Source: Haberlea rhodopensis
Lineage: Eukaryota; Streptophyta; Magnoliopsida; Lamiales; Gesneriaceae
Assembly: GCA_907163345.1 (NCBI GenBank)
Contig: CAJQUN010000003.1
Location: 30,395,879-30,459,878 of the forward strand
Length of the DNA stretch: 64,000 bases
Direction of reading: 5' to 3'
Under the pieces are notes generated by a model. It did no database searches. It saw only the letters and a list, made by a program, of their open reading frames with translations, and had not been told where the DNA came from. The position numbers and the translations under genes are program-made. Positions 1-11,454 of the stretch are shown in pieces. Position 1 is the first letter of the stretch, and each line of letters opens with the position of its first letter.

Positions 1-96
1 AGATAAAAATATAATTTTAAATGACGTAAAATATAATTTTACTGGGTAACACATCAATTAGATAAAATTTATTTTTTTTACAAAAAAAAAAATAAT

Positions 97-216
97 AATT
101 TAGAGGGTACTAAAAAATATTTTTTTTTTGCAAGGGGAACTTACCCATCAAAAAAAAAAAAAATAATTTAGAGGGTACTAAAAAATATTTTTTTTTTGCA
201 AGGGGAACTTACCCAT
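97..216. repeat. tandem duplication, 68-bp period, AT-rich
   Basis: Two adjacent copies of a segment containing GAGGGTAC, a T-run and CAAGGGGAACTTACCCAT repeat at about 68 bp spacing. The copies are almost identical. No coding content is seen in the first 1.3 kb. Confidence 0.8.
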
Positions 217-539
217 GTGTCTCCACCCCTTATTCGTAATGTATATATATATTATAATTATGATGAATAAACGCAGGTGTGGACATACGGGAGTTTACAT
301 TCATTTCATAGTTTATATCTTTATATATAATATAATACGGGAGTTTACATTCATTCATACTTTATATTATTATTAGCGGTTGACGCATACATGTTGTATG
401 TGTAATAAATTTTAAATTTTATATATTGTATATGTATACTAAATTTTTATATTGAAATATCTGATTTAAATATAATATTTTATGGGAAGTGAACAAATTG
501 TCGCACATATTTTCGGAAGGAAAAAACAACTGGTGAAAA

Positions 540-680
540 ATTGAAAAATAAGTTGGGAAGTTAATAGTTGATCTTCCGATATTATCCCTTATCTCATGGC
601 TCATGGCTATTACTAAAGCAAATAGAGGGTATTTTTGGAATTTTGCAATGATCATACCAAAGTCGTTACTCTAAGATGCT

Positions 681-723
<43 letters not shown>

Positions 724-995
724 GTGCACATGCGTTGCGTGTGTAACATAATACATGAATATAATGTGTTGACATAATATAAACCATTGATCCATAAAAG
801 CCATACTTCCAGCATGAAAACACCGAAAATGCAAAGGGAATATTACAAACAAATAAAAAAACTCACAACTAATTAAAAAATAAAGCTTATTTGGTGATCT
901 TCCAATATTATCCATTTATCTCATGGCTATTAATAAAATAAATAGAAGGTATTTTTAGTATATCACAATGATCATACCAAAATGATTATTATAAA
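540..995. repeat. diverged direct repeat pair around an (AC)n(AT)n microsatellite
   Basis: The segment at about 540-680 recurs at about 865-995. Both contain a stretch reading GATCTTCC-ATATTATCC, then CTCATGGCTATTA, then ATGATCATACCAAA. Between them is a (CA)n(TA)n microsatellite at about 681-723. A loosely related sequence (CATACCAA, AAGATGCTCA) is seen again near 60577-60635, so this may be a dispersed low-copy repeat. No gene is visible. Confidence 0.6.
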
Positions 996-1005
996 GTCAT
1001 TATAT

Positions 1006-1036
<31 letters not shown>

Positions 1037-1194
1037 TACAATCATACACAAAAATATGATAATGATACAATCATACACAACGAATGAGTGCTGAATTTTA
1101 TTTATTTTTTTTAAAAAGAAACATAATCAAAATGTATAATCATCTTAAACCATCAATAATCACAATTAGAGACAAACTAAATACACGTAGCCCA

Positions 1195-1300
1195 CGCGTC
1201 AGTGACCACTGTCCAGTCCAACCGCTAACACGTGTTCCCAATAACTCCTGATGGCCCACGCCTGGACCCCCACTATTTCCCTCCCATAAAAACACACACT
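1195..1300 (+). promoter_or_regulatory. putative promoter of the small gene at 1391
   Basis: This GC-richer patch in an AT-rich flank holds a perfect G-box palindrome CACGTG at 1229-1234 and related ACGT or ACGCGT cores nearby (about 1184 and 1193-1200). A weak TATA-like CCATAAAAAC lies at about 1285. G-boxes are bound by plant bZIP and bHLH factors. That this region drives the gene at 1391 is inferred from position and orientation only. Confidence 0.5.
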
Positions 1301-1390
1301 CAAAATGATTCCTTCGCAAATTACACTTAGCCCAACAAAATCCAAATTAACCCAACAATCATTCCAATTCCTACTCAGAATATATGAATT

Positions 1391-1804
1391 ATGGAATCAC
1401 TAATTAAGACCCACAACCACTTTAATCTCAGTTTCTCGTTGAATTCGCCATTACAAAATTGTCGGGATGTTGAGATGACCACCTTTCAGAGCATGGGCTA
1501 CACCAGCTTGAAGGATTTATCGCCAGTTTCCTCACCGTGCTCGGTGTCTCCGACCGGAAGTTGGAAAGAGAGCTGGAGAGAGATTCCGATCAAGGATCCT
1601 TTGCTGCAGCATGCAGCGTGGGCGTACCTGCAGCCGATGGCGGATGCGCGTCATTGTGATGGTGGCCGAGCTTTGTTTTTGAAGAGGTTGAAGAAGAATT
1701 ACGGAGGGTTGTTGGGGTGTATTGCTGGCGTCGTGCTGGCTGTCGTCGGCGTTTGGTTTCCTGAACGATCGGCGGCGGATTGGGGTGGTGATCAAATTGA
1801 CTAG
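1391..1804 (+). CDS. small plant protein of unknown function, one C-terminal membrane segment
   Basis: Single-exon reading frame of 137 codons. The N-terminal 28 residues are low in features. A second Met at residue 29 (1475) begins the more protein-like part, so it is a plausible alternative start. Residues about 30-60 are Ser/Pro-rich, followed by a Trp-rich stretch (WKESWREIPIKDPLLQHAAW). I believe that stretch is conserved in a plant family of small uncharacterised proteins, but this is from memory. Residues about 105-123 (GGLLGCIAGVVLAVVGVWF) are hydrophobic enough for one transmembrane helix or tail anchor, preceded by a basic patch (KRLKKN). Codon use and GC content are clearly higher than the flanks, which supports a real gene. 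Function unknown. The upstream region carries a G-box. Confidence 0.72.
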   Translation: MESLIKTHNHFNLSFSLNSPLQNCRDVEMTTFQSMGYTSLKDLSPVSSPCSVSPTGSWKESWREIPIKDPLLQHAAWAYLQPMADARHCDGGRALFLKRLKKNYGGLLGCIAGVVLAVVGVWFPERSAADWGGDQID

Positions 1805-1914
1805 AATTGCGTTTGATTATTTATTTAATTAATACACATTCAATGAAATATAACTTCTTGATGGCGTGTCAAATCTTTAACTAGTTAAATATTCATCTTT
1901 TGAATGTTTTTTTT

Positions 1915-2560
1915 TTTGAAGTAATAGAATTTTCCATTAAACATCCAAAAGATCCAAAGTTACATTAGCATGGATATTATAAGGAATATAATCAACATGC
2001 TCTATATTAATATCCAATTTCAGTCCTTTAATAGCAGAAAAATTTGCCAAATGGTTTGCTTGATGAGTACAATATTATATAGTTGCACCGATACTTGGTT
2101 GTATCCATACTAGATATCATCAATTATCGGAAATTCTACTATAAAGGAAGAAATCTGGTAGTTGAGTGAAACGAAGCGTTGCGTGAACGCCTTCCCGATC
2201 AGCATATGCTTCTGCAATGATGAGGTGAAAATAAACATGAGAAACATCTTATACTGACAAACAGAACCACCCATCGATCATCACGATCCACGACTCCAAT
2301 TCAAAAGAAAGGTCAATCCGATTTAACAGCCGCACCCACGTTGATTTTGACCATACCAATAGAAGAAGCTACCCATCTAAGACAATTCGGTTGTGGTCGA
2401 ATCAACGACACTCGAAAGGTAGTTGGTGAACGACATTGCAAAAAAGCTTATGTTGGATCAGGACAACACGTTATTTGCCTCTATTTGTGTACTATTAAAC
2501 ACTAAATGATTTTTTGCCGCCCATATATTCCAAAAAACCATGGCGAAACTACCAAATCAT
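1915..2560 (-). pseudogene. decayed LINE-type C-terminal RNase H-like remnant
   Basis: Read on the minus strand, broken frames give a Trp-rich stretch (FWNIWAAKNHLVFN) at about 2500-2545, and downstream a stretch like QANHLANFSA at about 2030-2065. Both fit the reverse-transcriptase tail and RNase H-like domain common in plant L1-type LINEs. Frameshifts and stops interrupt every frame. No 5' portion of a LINE is seen. The assignment rests on recognition of short motifs. Confidence 0.45.
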
Positions 2561-2819
2561 CTCCTTTGCCTCCACACAAAATAATAATAAAAAGCCAAGA
2601 TGATGATAACAGTGACATTAAGCCATGTAAATCAATGGTCCGATAGTCAAGAAGAAGAAAAAAACAAAGGTCCGTACGTGTCTTACACACTAATTTGCCC
2701 GATAAAAATATAGATACATTATTCTTCAGAACCTTCCACCGTATTTCTTCAACTGTACTTTACTTTTTTTTTCTTCTATATTTCGTTGTTTTATATTTTA
2801 TCTTTTGATTAGTTGTATT

Positions 2820-2824
<5 letters not shown>

Positions 2825-2878
<54 letters not shown>
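2825..2878. repeat. (AT)n microsatellite
   Basis: Uninterrupted TA dinucleotide run of about 50 bp. Similar runs occur elsewhere in the window. Confidence 0.95.
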
Positions 2879-2881
<3 letters not shown>

Positions 2882-3074
2882 GCCGACTTAGATATTTATT
2901 ACAATTTGAATATGTCAAAGGGAAAAAATATATGTCACATAACAAAGTATGTGTTATAATCAGAGGTTATGCTTGCATGATTAGGGCGGATAGGAATATT
3001 AATCAATTTTATCTAATATTTACTTAAAAAATACACTAAAAAATTATTGGGATTAGTTATTGTGTTGGACTGAT

Positions 3075-3316
3075 CAGGGGCGGATTCACACTTGGGCAAA
3101 AGGCAAGTGCCCCACTTGAATTTGTTTTTTACCCAAATTGTTCTAAAAAAAAATTTAAATTTACCACCCAAAAATTAAAAAATTGCAGTATACCCCTCAA
3201 AATTTATATTTTGCTCTCTCTAAAATTTTAATTTGGCCGACTAAATTTTGTTTTACCGGCCAATTTTTATTTTAATATTTTTTGTTCCCTTGCAGAATTT
3301 TCTACGTCTGCCCTTG
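3075..3316. mobile_element. short hAT-like MITE
   Basis: Left end CAGGGGCGGATTC and right end GTCTGCCCTTG form imperfect inverted termini of the CAGGGGCG type used by plant hAT elements. The flanks GGACTGAT and GGAATGAT match at 7 of 8 positions, as expected for an aged 8-bp target duplication. The interior is about 240 bp, AT-rich and non-coding. Confidence 0.55.
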
Positions 3317-3319
3317 GAA

Positions 3320-4080
3320 TGATAAATAATGCCAAATTTCATGTGGATAATCAATCTTACTTTGTGATTGTGGGGTGAGAAATGAGAAAAAATAGTTCTC
3401 TGCTCTTATTTATAAAATATTAACATGAATTTTTTTTATATTTTTCTCAACCAAGTTAAACTTTTTTAAGCTTTAATTAAAAGCTCCACTCTAATTATTA
3501 TTATTTTTTTGGAATTTGTTATTTAAAATTCAAAATATGCATTGTTACCCAAATTAACTTTTCTTAATTAGAAATTAGATTATTATTTAATATTTTTGAG
3601 AATATAAAATATTTTAATTATTAAAACGACATTTTTAAATCATATTGTTTTTTTAAAATAAAATTAAATGAGTGATAAAGAAACTAAACATAATCATTAA
3701 TAAGAGTACGAGGACAAAAAATAATTTAATATCTCATTATTATTTTAATCATTCAAAATAAAGATATTATTATTTATTCAATTTAATATAATTTGCCATT
3801 CTCTACCATTTAAAATAAGGGTAAACTAACAAAAATCCCTAAACCCAAACTTTCTTTAATTTTACTCCACTTATCCATTATTCTATATATATTCTAATTC
3901 TCCAACAATACTTTCATCTCCATCCTAACTCCCTACCCCACAACACTTTACACATCTATCCTTATAAAGTTAAAAGGGATTAATTGCATGATACCCCCTA
4001 GAGTTGTAAATGCTTTTCAAAAGTTGCCCAAAGTGTTACCATTTTTTCTTATAACATTTTTCTTCACGACCCGTCTTTAA
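3320..4080. other. AT-rich stretch, no gene seen
   Basis: No supported reading frame, RNA gene or terminal repeat. The last about 100 bp may belong to the non-coding leader of the adjacent pararetrovirus copy; its outer boundary cannot be placed. Confidence 0.6.
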
Positions 4081-4084
4081 AAAT

Positions 4085-4096
4085 GGTATCAGAGCC
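4085..4096 (+). promoter_or_regulatory. tRNA-Met primer-binding-site-like motif
   Basis: TGGTATCAGAGC, the complement of the initiator tRNA-Met 3' end, used as minus-strand primer site by caulimovirids and copia elements. Here it is followed by degraded coding sequence rather than preceded by an LTR, which fits an integrated pararetrovirus. Confidence 0.6.
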
Positions 4097-4620
4097 TAGA
4101 TTTATTCTGAAAATACTATAATAATATCTTGAATATTAATTTGTAACATATATGAAGGAGACGATTCAAGAAAAAATTATGGATCCAAACGTATGTTCGA
4201 GGTGCAACTCATACATATGGTAATTTCAGAAATTGGAAGAACTAAATCAAAGATATCTGGCCGAAGTTATATACACTTCAACCAGAAATGGAATATTCTA
4301 CTGGAAATTGGGGCAAGCCCTGCTAGCATACACCAATATCAAGAACAGGAGAAGGTAGCAAGGAACTTTACAGGATGAACCTCAAGCTACATTTTGAGAT
4401 AACCGAGGCTCATGAGAGATATCATCCTGAGCATAACCACATGATTCCAGATCCCAACCGCTTTACCGGATCCGGACCAGACTAATAAGATGGGTGAAAC
4501 TACCTTTCGAGAAATCGAGCCGGATACTTATAAGATATCCCAATATCTTAGAGAGATCCAGAAGACAGCACAGCATTATGGATACCTACAATACTATGTC
4601 TTACTATGTCTTTGCACAGG
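4085..4620 (+). pseudogene. endogenous pararetrovirus, fragment 1 (5' end of polyprotein region)
   Basis: Downstream of the primer-site motif, broken frames encode a stretch with features such as YTSTRNGIFYW and AYTNIKNREKVARN at about 4210-4365, interrupted by stops. I read this as the N-terminal part of a caulimovirid polyprotein; that is inference from position, the tRNA-Met motif and the downstream fragments. The sequence stops at 4620 where an Athila LTR begins. The movement, coat and protease regions expected next are absent, so DNA was lost in or near the Athila insertion. Confidence 0.5.
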
Positions 4621-6086
4621 TGATCGCTATTATTTTAAACAGTTATTTTCAGTGTAGCAATTGCGTACCGTAAATGCACAGTGTCAAATTTTAGTATAAT
4701 GCTATGAAAAGTACGGATTGTCGATCCCACGAGGACTAGGAAATAAGTATCAAACTGCACTAGTTAACTATATTTAGCCTACGATAACTGATTATAATTA
4801 ATTAACTAACTTGACTAATTAACTCGATAATCAACCCAAACAAACAAGATCGAATAAGAGTAGAATCAATAAAGACAATTATCAAGACTTTCGGTTCACC
4901 CATGCAATCCCCCACAATTCCCCTATAGTTAAGAATTAAATTCAAACGTTCTAAGGTGACGAGTTTTCTTAATGCACTTGTTATACCTTGGTACGGTTAC
5001 AACAAGTCTAATAATAAGATGCAACAAGGCAATGGTCATGCACTTATTTAACACTCAATATTGTAAGTTGATCTATGAAAACTTCTAGCTTTCGATTACT
5101 AGATATCTATAGTTATCACACTTGTATTTGACTTCATCTATCGATATCAGTCTGAAATCCACGGTTTAATTTACTATATCGTATCACAATCTCCTATGGT
5201 CAATTCAATTGCAATAAATAATCAATTAAGGATATTAATCTATTGAAATAATGAACACAACAAATTAAATTCAAAGAATTTGTAAGAATCAATCAAAACT
5301 TAAATAAAATTGTGGGTTCAAAAAATGGGATCCCCTAAGTCTCAACAAACTTAGCCAACAATGTCCATCAAATAACAATGCATAAACTTGTTTTGCAACA
5401 ATCTAAACATTAAATCAAATGGAAATATAGAACTAGAGTTAGAAATAAGGAAATAATGATAGGCGTTGACTACTTACGTTGCTCCGTCGTCCCGTCTCTT
5501 CCGATGCGTCTCCTCTTCAATGGTTTGATGGTGTATGGATGGTTGGTGATGAAAGAGAGTGATGGTGGCTGAGTTTGTAGGGTGAATTATGAGCTAAGAG
5601 TCTCATTATTGCGTCCAATATCTTCTATATATTGTGTTGGAAGAGTTTTGTAGAGGTTGGACACAAAATAGCTTGATAGAGGAAGAAATCTCGATTTTTT
5701 TCGGGTTTGGCGATCGATCGCGACAACGTGCCGATCGATCGCCAAACCATACTGTTTTTATTTTTCAGAATTTCTGACGTGGCGATCGATCGCTAGTTTT
5801 TACCGATCGATCGTGAATGAGCACTGTTTGGTGGCGGTCGATCGCTGATTTTTACCGATCCATCGAGACAATAATTTCCAGCATTTTGCACTTTCGTCCC
5901 TCCTTTTCCGTGTATGCTTGGTTTGGTCCTTTTTCATCATTTTAAGCATATTTCTTCCACTTTTATGCATTTGGACCTAATTCCTGAAATATACAAATAT
6001 ATACCAAAAGCGTAATATTTTCCAGGAATTACTACAAAAACGCCAATAATCTTATATCAAATTAAGTGTAAAAATCACACTTATCA
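4621..6086 (-). repeat. Athila-type LTR (1466 bp)
   Basis: Homologous along its length to the LTR at 27658-29068 in opposite orientation. On the minus strand it starts TGATAAGTGTG and ends AGCGATCA. A polypurine tract reading AAGTTTGGGGGAGT on the minus strand abuts it at 6087-6100. It carries a cluster of GATCGATC-type palindromes at 5710-5875 (see separate entry). Confidence 0.85.
5710..5875. promoter_or_regulatory. palindrome cluster GCGATCGATCGC in LTR U3
   Basis: Six copies or near-copies of the palindrome lie within 166 bp: 5710-5721, 5732-5742, 5782-5793, 5803-5813, 5834-5845 and 5864-5875. Some differ by one base. On the LTR's own strand they sit upstream of an AT-rich TATA-like stretch (about 5625-5636). 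Repeated palindromes just upstream of a core promoter look like factor-binding sites; no factor can be named. Confidence 0.55.
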
Positions 6087-7561
6087 ACTCCCCCAAACTT
6101 AAACTTGATCGTCTTGAGCAAGAAATAAAGTCAAAAAGTCGAGTTCAACATTGAAGATTCAAATAAACAAATTCGCAGTCAATTATGTAGCTCAGATATC
6201 TCACTTGCAGAGAAATAAAAGTCAATAAAAACGTTTAACATGTCGTGTTTTCTCTTAGATCAAGCAACATGTCTCCAAATTAGAACGTGTGTGTGTGCTA
6301 TTGTCACTTCAAGTTCCATGCAATTTTCATAGATTAAATCATGCTAGTCAATTAAAAGTAAGATTATCATTGAGCACCCCTTAGTCCTATTTTCAAACAC
6401 TTCTCCACTAATGTAGTCGCTCCCTAGACTTGGATCAATATGTATTTTTAAGCTTATAATGTTTGGCTTAGGTGTTGGGCTTCAAAGAAAAGATATGATA
6501 ACACAAAGAAGAGAGTATAAGCATGTAATGTTCATATTTTTAGCACATAATTGAGCTTATCTTCTTTTCTAGCCTTGGCCACTTTGGGTCTTAATTAGAT
6601 TTTTTTTCAAGACTCTTTCTTTTCTTTTCTTTTTCTCATTCATCAATTTTTCAAAAATAGCTCATCAAAATATAGCAATTCATGCGCATCTAATGAGAAT
6701 CATTATACTCCCTTAGGGTGATAATAATTTTTTTCAATTTAGGCTCATAAAGGTGGGTATAATGAGTTGCCAAAAAATGTTGAATGGGGGTTAATAGTAT
6801 GTTAAACATACTCCATTCTTTTTCAATTAGGCTCAAAATGGGACACTAGAGATTGATATATATCATGGTAAGCTTGAAAGGCTCAAACGGTCCAAAGATC
6901 GCCTAAATCATTTCCAAGTCAAGTTCATAACTATAAAATTTCGCCTCAAAGTGTCATCATCAAATCGTTTCTAAGGTACTCTAAGATGCTCAAAACAATT
7001 CATCAAGTTCGCAAAGATTTTCACTACTACAAATGCAATTCACAAGATTATGACTCAAATGTGCTTAATAAATTCCTCATCTTAGACATGCTACTCAAAA
7101 CAAGATATTCACAAACAAGTCTTACAATCATCAAAACTCAAGTTGACATGCATAGTGAGACTAATATCATCATGGAATAGAGAACACTACTATGATTCAT
7201 TCTTATCTTACTAAATGAACTCATTTTCAAAAAAAAAATATTTGTTGGTGCTCAAGAAACGGTCAATTTCCACAGAAAAAACATGACACATTAATGCACT
7301 ACTCCCGTAAACTTAATTCATGCATTGTCCTCAATGTACTAGGCATGAAAAATGAGACAAAGCATTTACCTTTGACAACGACCGCCAATGATCGTTGTCC
7401 AATTCCTCGTCAGCTCGTGGGCTACAGTGTTGGACATATCATCGCACACATGGAGTCTTTCACCTCAATTAAAATCAAAAACAAAAACAAACCAAAAACA
7501 AAGCTAAGGGTAAAAAAGTTCTTGATTTATAGTCCCAAGCTGGACTTTTTACCATGTAAGC

Positions 7562-7950
7562 TCAAGTGTCGCGAGGGCCAGTGGGGGATGATTTCACATC
7601 ATCCTTGCGGTAGTGTCGTAACCATTTCGCTTTCACTATGAATAGTGCCCCTTGATCATCTCTCAAATTGATAGTGTCGCATGGTAGAACATCGACAACT
7701 TTGAAAGGGCCAGCCCATGGCGAGTCCGACTTCCATGGGAATAGTTGCATCTTTTTCCTATTCATCTGAACTAGGTCACCTTCACGGAATTTTTCTCCTC
7801 TTTGATTGGCCTTCGGTGTGAACTCCACCTTCTTTTCGCTATTAATCTGCATCGCATCAACAGACAATACATCAATTATATTGATACTAAAACATCGGTG
7901 CTCAGTGTGTGTAATGTTCAAAGCTTTGAACATGTCAAAAGTAACTTGAT
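7562..7950 (-). pseudogene. Athila integrase C-terminal segment fused to post-protease sequence
   Basis: The minus-strand frame includes FREGDLVQMNRKKMQLFPW, then GPFKVVDVLP and VKAKWLRHYRKD. This is the barrel-like C-terminal domain of an Athila-type integrase. Upstream it joins a short segment (TFDMFKALNITHTEH) that normally follows the protease. Reverse transcriptase, RNase H and the integrase catalytic core are missing from between them. The same junction occurs at 25806-26177 and near 31290, so the deletion predates the copies. Confidence 0.75.
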
Positions 7951-7958
7951 CCCCCCTA

Positions 7959-9154
7959 CCATGAGGATCCTCTGGCATGGTGGGACAGAAACGAGCTTAC
8001 AACATCTTTGAAGGTAAAAACTGGAAGAGAGTATGAGTTCGTGAAGTACAAACCGATCCCCATGAACCAGGAAGATCGGAAAGATACACAGATGATACTT
8101 AAGGAACATATTGACCTTAAGTTAATCTCAGCAAGTGTTTCTCTATACAGCAGTCCGGATTTCTCGTACGAAATCATGGAGAAAATAAAAGAGGAAAACC
8201 AAGATTGGTGATCAATTATAAAGATTCACAACATTCTCCACACCACAAGGACACTACATCTAGAATGTCATGCAAATGGATTGACAAATGCTCCCAAGAT
8301 ATATCAAAGGAAGATGGACAATCATTTCAAAGATCACATCAGCTTCATGTTCGTGTATATTGACGATATCCTCATTGCGTCAAGAAACATGAAAGAACAT
8401 CTTAAACATTTGGAAATCTTTTCAGATGTTTGTTACAAGGAAGGATTAGTGCTCTCCAAAAGGAAGGCAGTAATTGCCACAAGACAAATCGAGTTCCTTG
8501 GAATCAAGATCGACGAATCAAGAATCATCTTGCAGAATCATATTGTTGAGAAAGTGCAAGGATATCCGGATGACGTCAAGGATTTAAAGCAACTTCAGAG
8601 TTTCTTGGGAGTTGTTAATTTTGCTTCGATGTTCATCAATAATCTAGCAAACCACGAGAAAGTGTTCAGTCCACTACTCAAAAAGATGTTAAGTTCGAGT
8701 GGAATAAAGATCAAAGACAAGCTGTCAAACAGCTTAAAGAAGTTTGCAGGCAACTACCAAAGATTACAATTCCAAATGACGAGGATGAACTGGTATTATA
8801 CACATATGCCAGTGATCATTGGTGCGCTGCAGTACTTATGAATGCCACACTAGATGGAGAAGTGTCATGCAGATATTGCAGTGGTCTATTCGACAGCAGC
8901 AAAGTTATCAGATGAAACATCAACGAGAAGAAGTTCTTTGCAGTTCGAAAGGCTTTTGAAAAATGGCCATATTTTACTCGCAAATAAATTTATCTTAAAA
9001 ATAGATAATACTAGTAATTTCTAAACACGAGATGGAGGGACACATTACCAGCGATACCCTCAAATGAGTTAGGCATCTCGGGGAAAACCCAGAGATCCTG
9101 GAACGTGATATACGAGGATGCCTTCACGCCCAAGAACGCTTGTTCGAAGCCTAT
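7959..9154 (+). pseudogene. endogenous pararetrovirus, fragment 2 (reverse transcriptase / RNase H)
   Basis: The longest intact piece is 8281-8841. It contains the YxDD catalytic motif (FVYIDDILIAS at about 8350-8382), followed by LSKRKAVIATRQIEFLGI and LKQLQSFLGVVNFAS. That order and spacing is the caulimovirid reverse transcriptase thumb region rather than gypsy or copia. Upstream, 8008-8211 carries the N-terminal fingers, broken by a stop, and the palm region between the two is missing. Downstream, frameshifted RNase H sequence runs to 9154. The fragment is truncated at 7958 by the Athila copy and at 9154 by a solo LTR. It cannot encode a functional polymerase. Confidence 0.72.
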
Positions 9155-9862
9155 TGATAAGTGTGATTTTTACACTTAATTTAATATAAGATTAGAGGTG
9201 TTTTTATAGTGATTCCTGGAAAATATTACGCGTTTTGGTATATATTTGTATATTTCAGGAATCCAGGTCCAAATGCATAAAAGTAGAGAAAAAATAAGCT
9301 TTAATTAATGAAAAAGGACCAAACCGAGCACAATCGGATATATTCGAACATGTATGAAATATTATATTATAATATATGATATTAGAGGATTTAAAAGAGC
9401 ATAAAAAGCAACGTACGTGATTTTCGGGGAAGAATAGAAAAGCAATGAGATAAGCTGAAAGAGCAACGTGAAGAGCAAGGAGATTTACGAAGATAAGTAA
9501 AAAAGAGACGGGAATTTGACGGTGGTGAGCAGATTGAAGGGGATAAGATTTGAAGAGTGGGCAACAGGAGAAAGGAACGAGCAGATATTAAAAAAACAGA
9601 AGATTCACGCACGATATCAAAAAGAAATAAAGTGACGTGGGGCAACAGGAGACGGGAGGATCAGATTAAAGAAGAGAAGGAGACGGGAGGATCAGATTAA
9701 AGAAGAGAAGAGGAGATCCAAGTTCTGATTGACCAGAGACGTGAACAGAATTACGAGAGTCAGGGAAAAGAGTGACTTGAGAGGGCAGGGGCGTAGCCAG
9801 GATTTTCTGTCTAGGTGGGTTGGATTTTATGTTAAGAAATCATTGATAAAAGGTTGACGAGT

Positions 9863-9917
<55 letters not shown>

Positions 9918-10474
9918 CAACAAATTATAAGTTTTGCTCATGATATTACTTTGAAAATTAAAATACAAATATAGGAATTCAAAACTTATAATTTGTTGGA
10001 GATTCTAGTGATTTACGTTGGCTTTTAGTCAATCAATTTGTTAAATGCAAAGTATTCTTTAAATATTATTTATTGGTTATTAATAAGAAAGTGACATCCT
10101 TATAATTTCTTCAATATTTAAAATTTTTATAGGTAATTTAATGTTAGAATTTGTTGTTTAAAATTAGAAATAAAGTCAAATATTGGGCAAGCAAATGAAA
10201 ATTAAAAAATATTTTTTAATTACAGCATAGATTCAATTACAAAAATAGTTAATTAAAATACTGAACAACAACTAATTCCACAAATTAACCGATATCAAGT
10301 TACGTTTCTAATAAAATATAGGTTTTGATTTCATATAGTTAATTTGATACTTATACTTATGTCCAAAATTTATAATTTTCTCAATTTTTTATTGTTTTTT
10401 TCATTTTTTTGCCATTTTTTTTCTTGTTCCGACAATTTATTTTATCCAAAAGTTCTATAAATTTTAACTCTATA

Positions 10475-11116
10475 TGATGTGATTCGATATTTTGGCTATA
10501 AGGTAAAATAACGTGGTAATGCAAAACAACGATAAACACACCAAGATTTTTTACGTGGAAAACCCTCAAATTGAGAGAAAAAACCACGGGACCTAGTCCA
10601 GTATAAAACTTCACTATAAATATTTATGATTTACAAGATTGTCTGGATGCGAAGAATAATCCCTCAAGGACTTACACGAATGTTTTTAGAGAATTTGTAA
10701 AAAAGGCCGAACAGACACAAATTTGCTATCTTCGGAGTCTTTTTGCCTAGAAAATTCCAACCCCTGCTATGAAGTTATCTGAGGGTATTTATAGGACTGC
10801 CCTTAGTAACTAACTCGCGGAAAATCAGCCATATGATGTCCTTTGATCGTGGCTTGATGGGAGCCAAGCGTGTCCGAGAAATCCGCCCCATTAAAGCACG
10901 TTCCATCTCAGCCGGTTAATTAGTTTTAATTATGACCGGGTCTTCCGCTACTCTTTGACCAAAATCCCGAAGAGGGCAAAGGATGCCCGACAATATGCTG
11001 ATCAGTATCCTGTGTTCGACAAGCATCTCTTCGGTATAGTTTCTGCTCGGCAATTTTAGGGTTTGTGTCTTCATAAATGGATTTTACCCGAGAAATCAAT
11101 ATGTCATATGACATCA
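10475..11116 (-). repeat. 3' LTR of the Tat element
   Basis: 642 bp, TG..CA, about 99 percent identical to the copy at 20995-21636. A minus-strand TATA-like CTATAAATAC sits at about 10786-10796. Confidence 0.95.
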
Positions 11117-11132
11117 CCTCACCACCCCAAAG
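11117..11132 (-). promoter_or_regulatory. polypurine tract of the Tat element
   Basis: On the minus strand the sequence directly before the 3' LTR reads CTTTGGGGTGGTGAGG, a purine-rich tract in the position required for plus-strand priming. Confidence 0.7.
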
Positions 11133-11335
11133 TAAAGCAAGATGAGAGTAGTGAAATCTTGGTTTATTGTCTTCGGGTAAAATCCTGATATGCTCGGGAT
11201 ATTTTAACCGCCTAATTTTCCCGCCTGAAAATTTCAAAAATCTCGCGACGTTTCGTTTCCCAAGGCAAATCTATAACCGTTCATGGGATTTTATTTGAAC
11301 GGTGCTGATTTAACGACTGTTCCAGTGGCACCCCA

Positions 11336-11344
11336 CTATAAATA
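11336..11344 (+). promoter_or_regulatory. TATA box of the antisense gene
   Basis: CTATAAATA on the plus strand, about 110 bp upstream of the ATG at 11455 and outside the LTR. The spacing fits an own promoter for the gene running opposite to gag-pol. Confidence 0.6.
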
Positions 11345-11454
11345 CTCGTTCATTTTGCGGATTTAACTTACTTTACTGCAGTTTGCTTCCGAGCTAGCAT
11401 TAGACGTCCGACCAATCTTTTCCTCCATACTTATTTTCTTTCCATTCATCGAGT

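Larger units (their letters stand above)
4621..7958 (-). mobile_element. Athila-type gypsy fragment: LTR, 3' region and integrase tail, inverted
   Basis: Minus-oriented 3' part of an Athila-type element: LTR at 4621-6086, polypurine tract beside it, a 1.5-kb non-coding 3' region, and the integrase C-terminal segment ending at about 7958. The LTR has TG..CA ends (plus strand TGATCGCT..CTTATCA). No matching 5' LTR or target duplication is found, so the element is truncated. It is the mirror image of the copy at 25790-29068. The first about 930 bp next to the truncation are nearly identical between the two, while the rest has diverged. Confidence 0.8.

Noticed and set aside
7294..7641. 115-codon frame, also present in mirror form at 26098-26445
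   Set aside because: It lies antisense to the integrase tail and 3' region of Athila copies; the conservation is that of the repeat.
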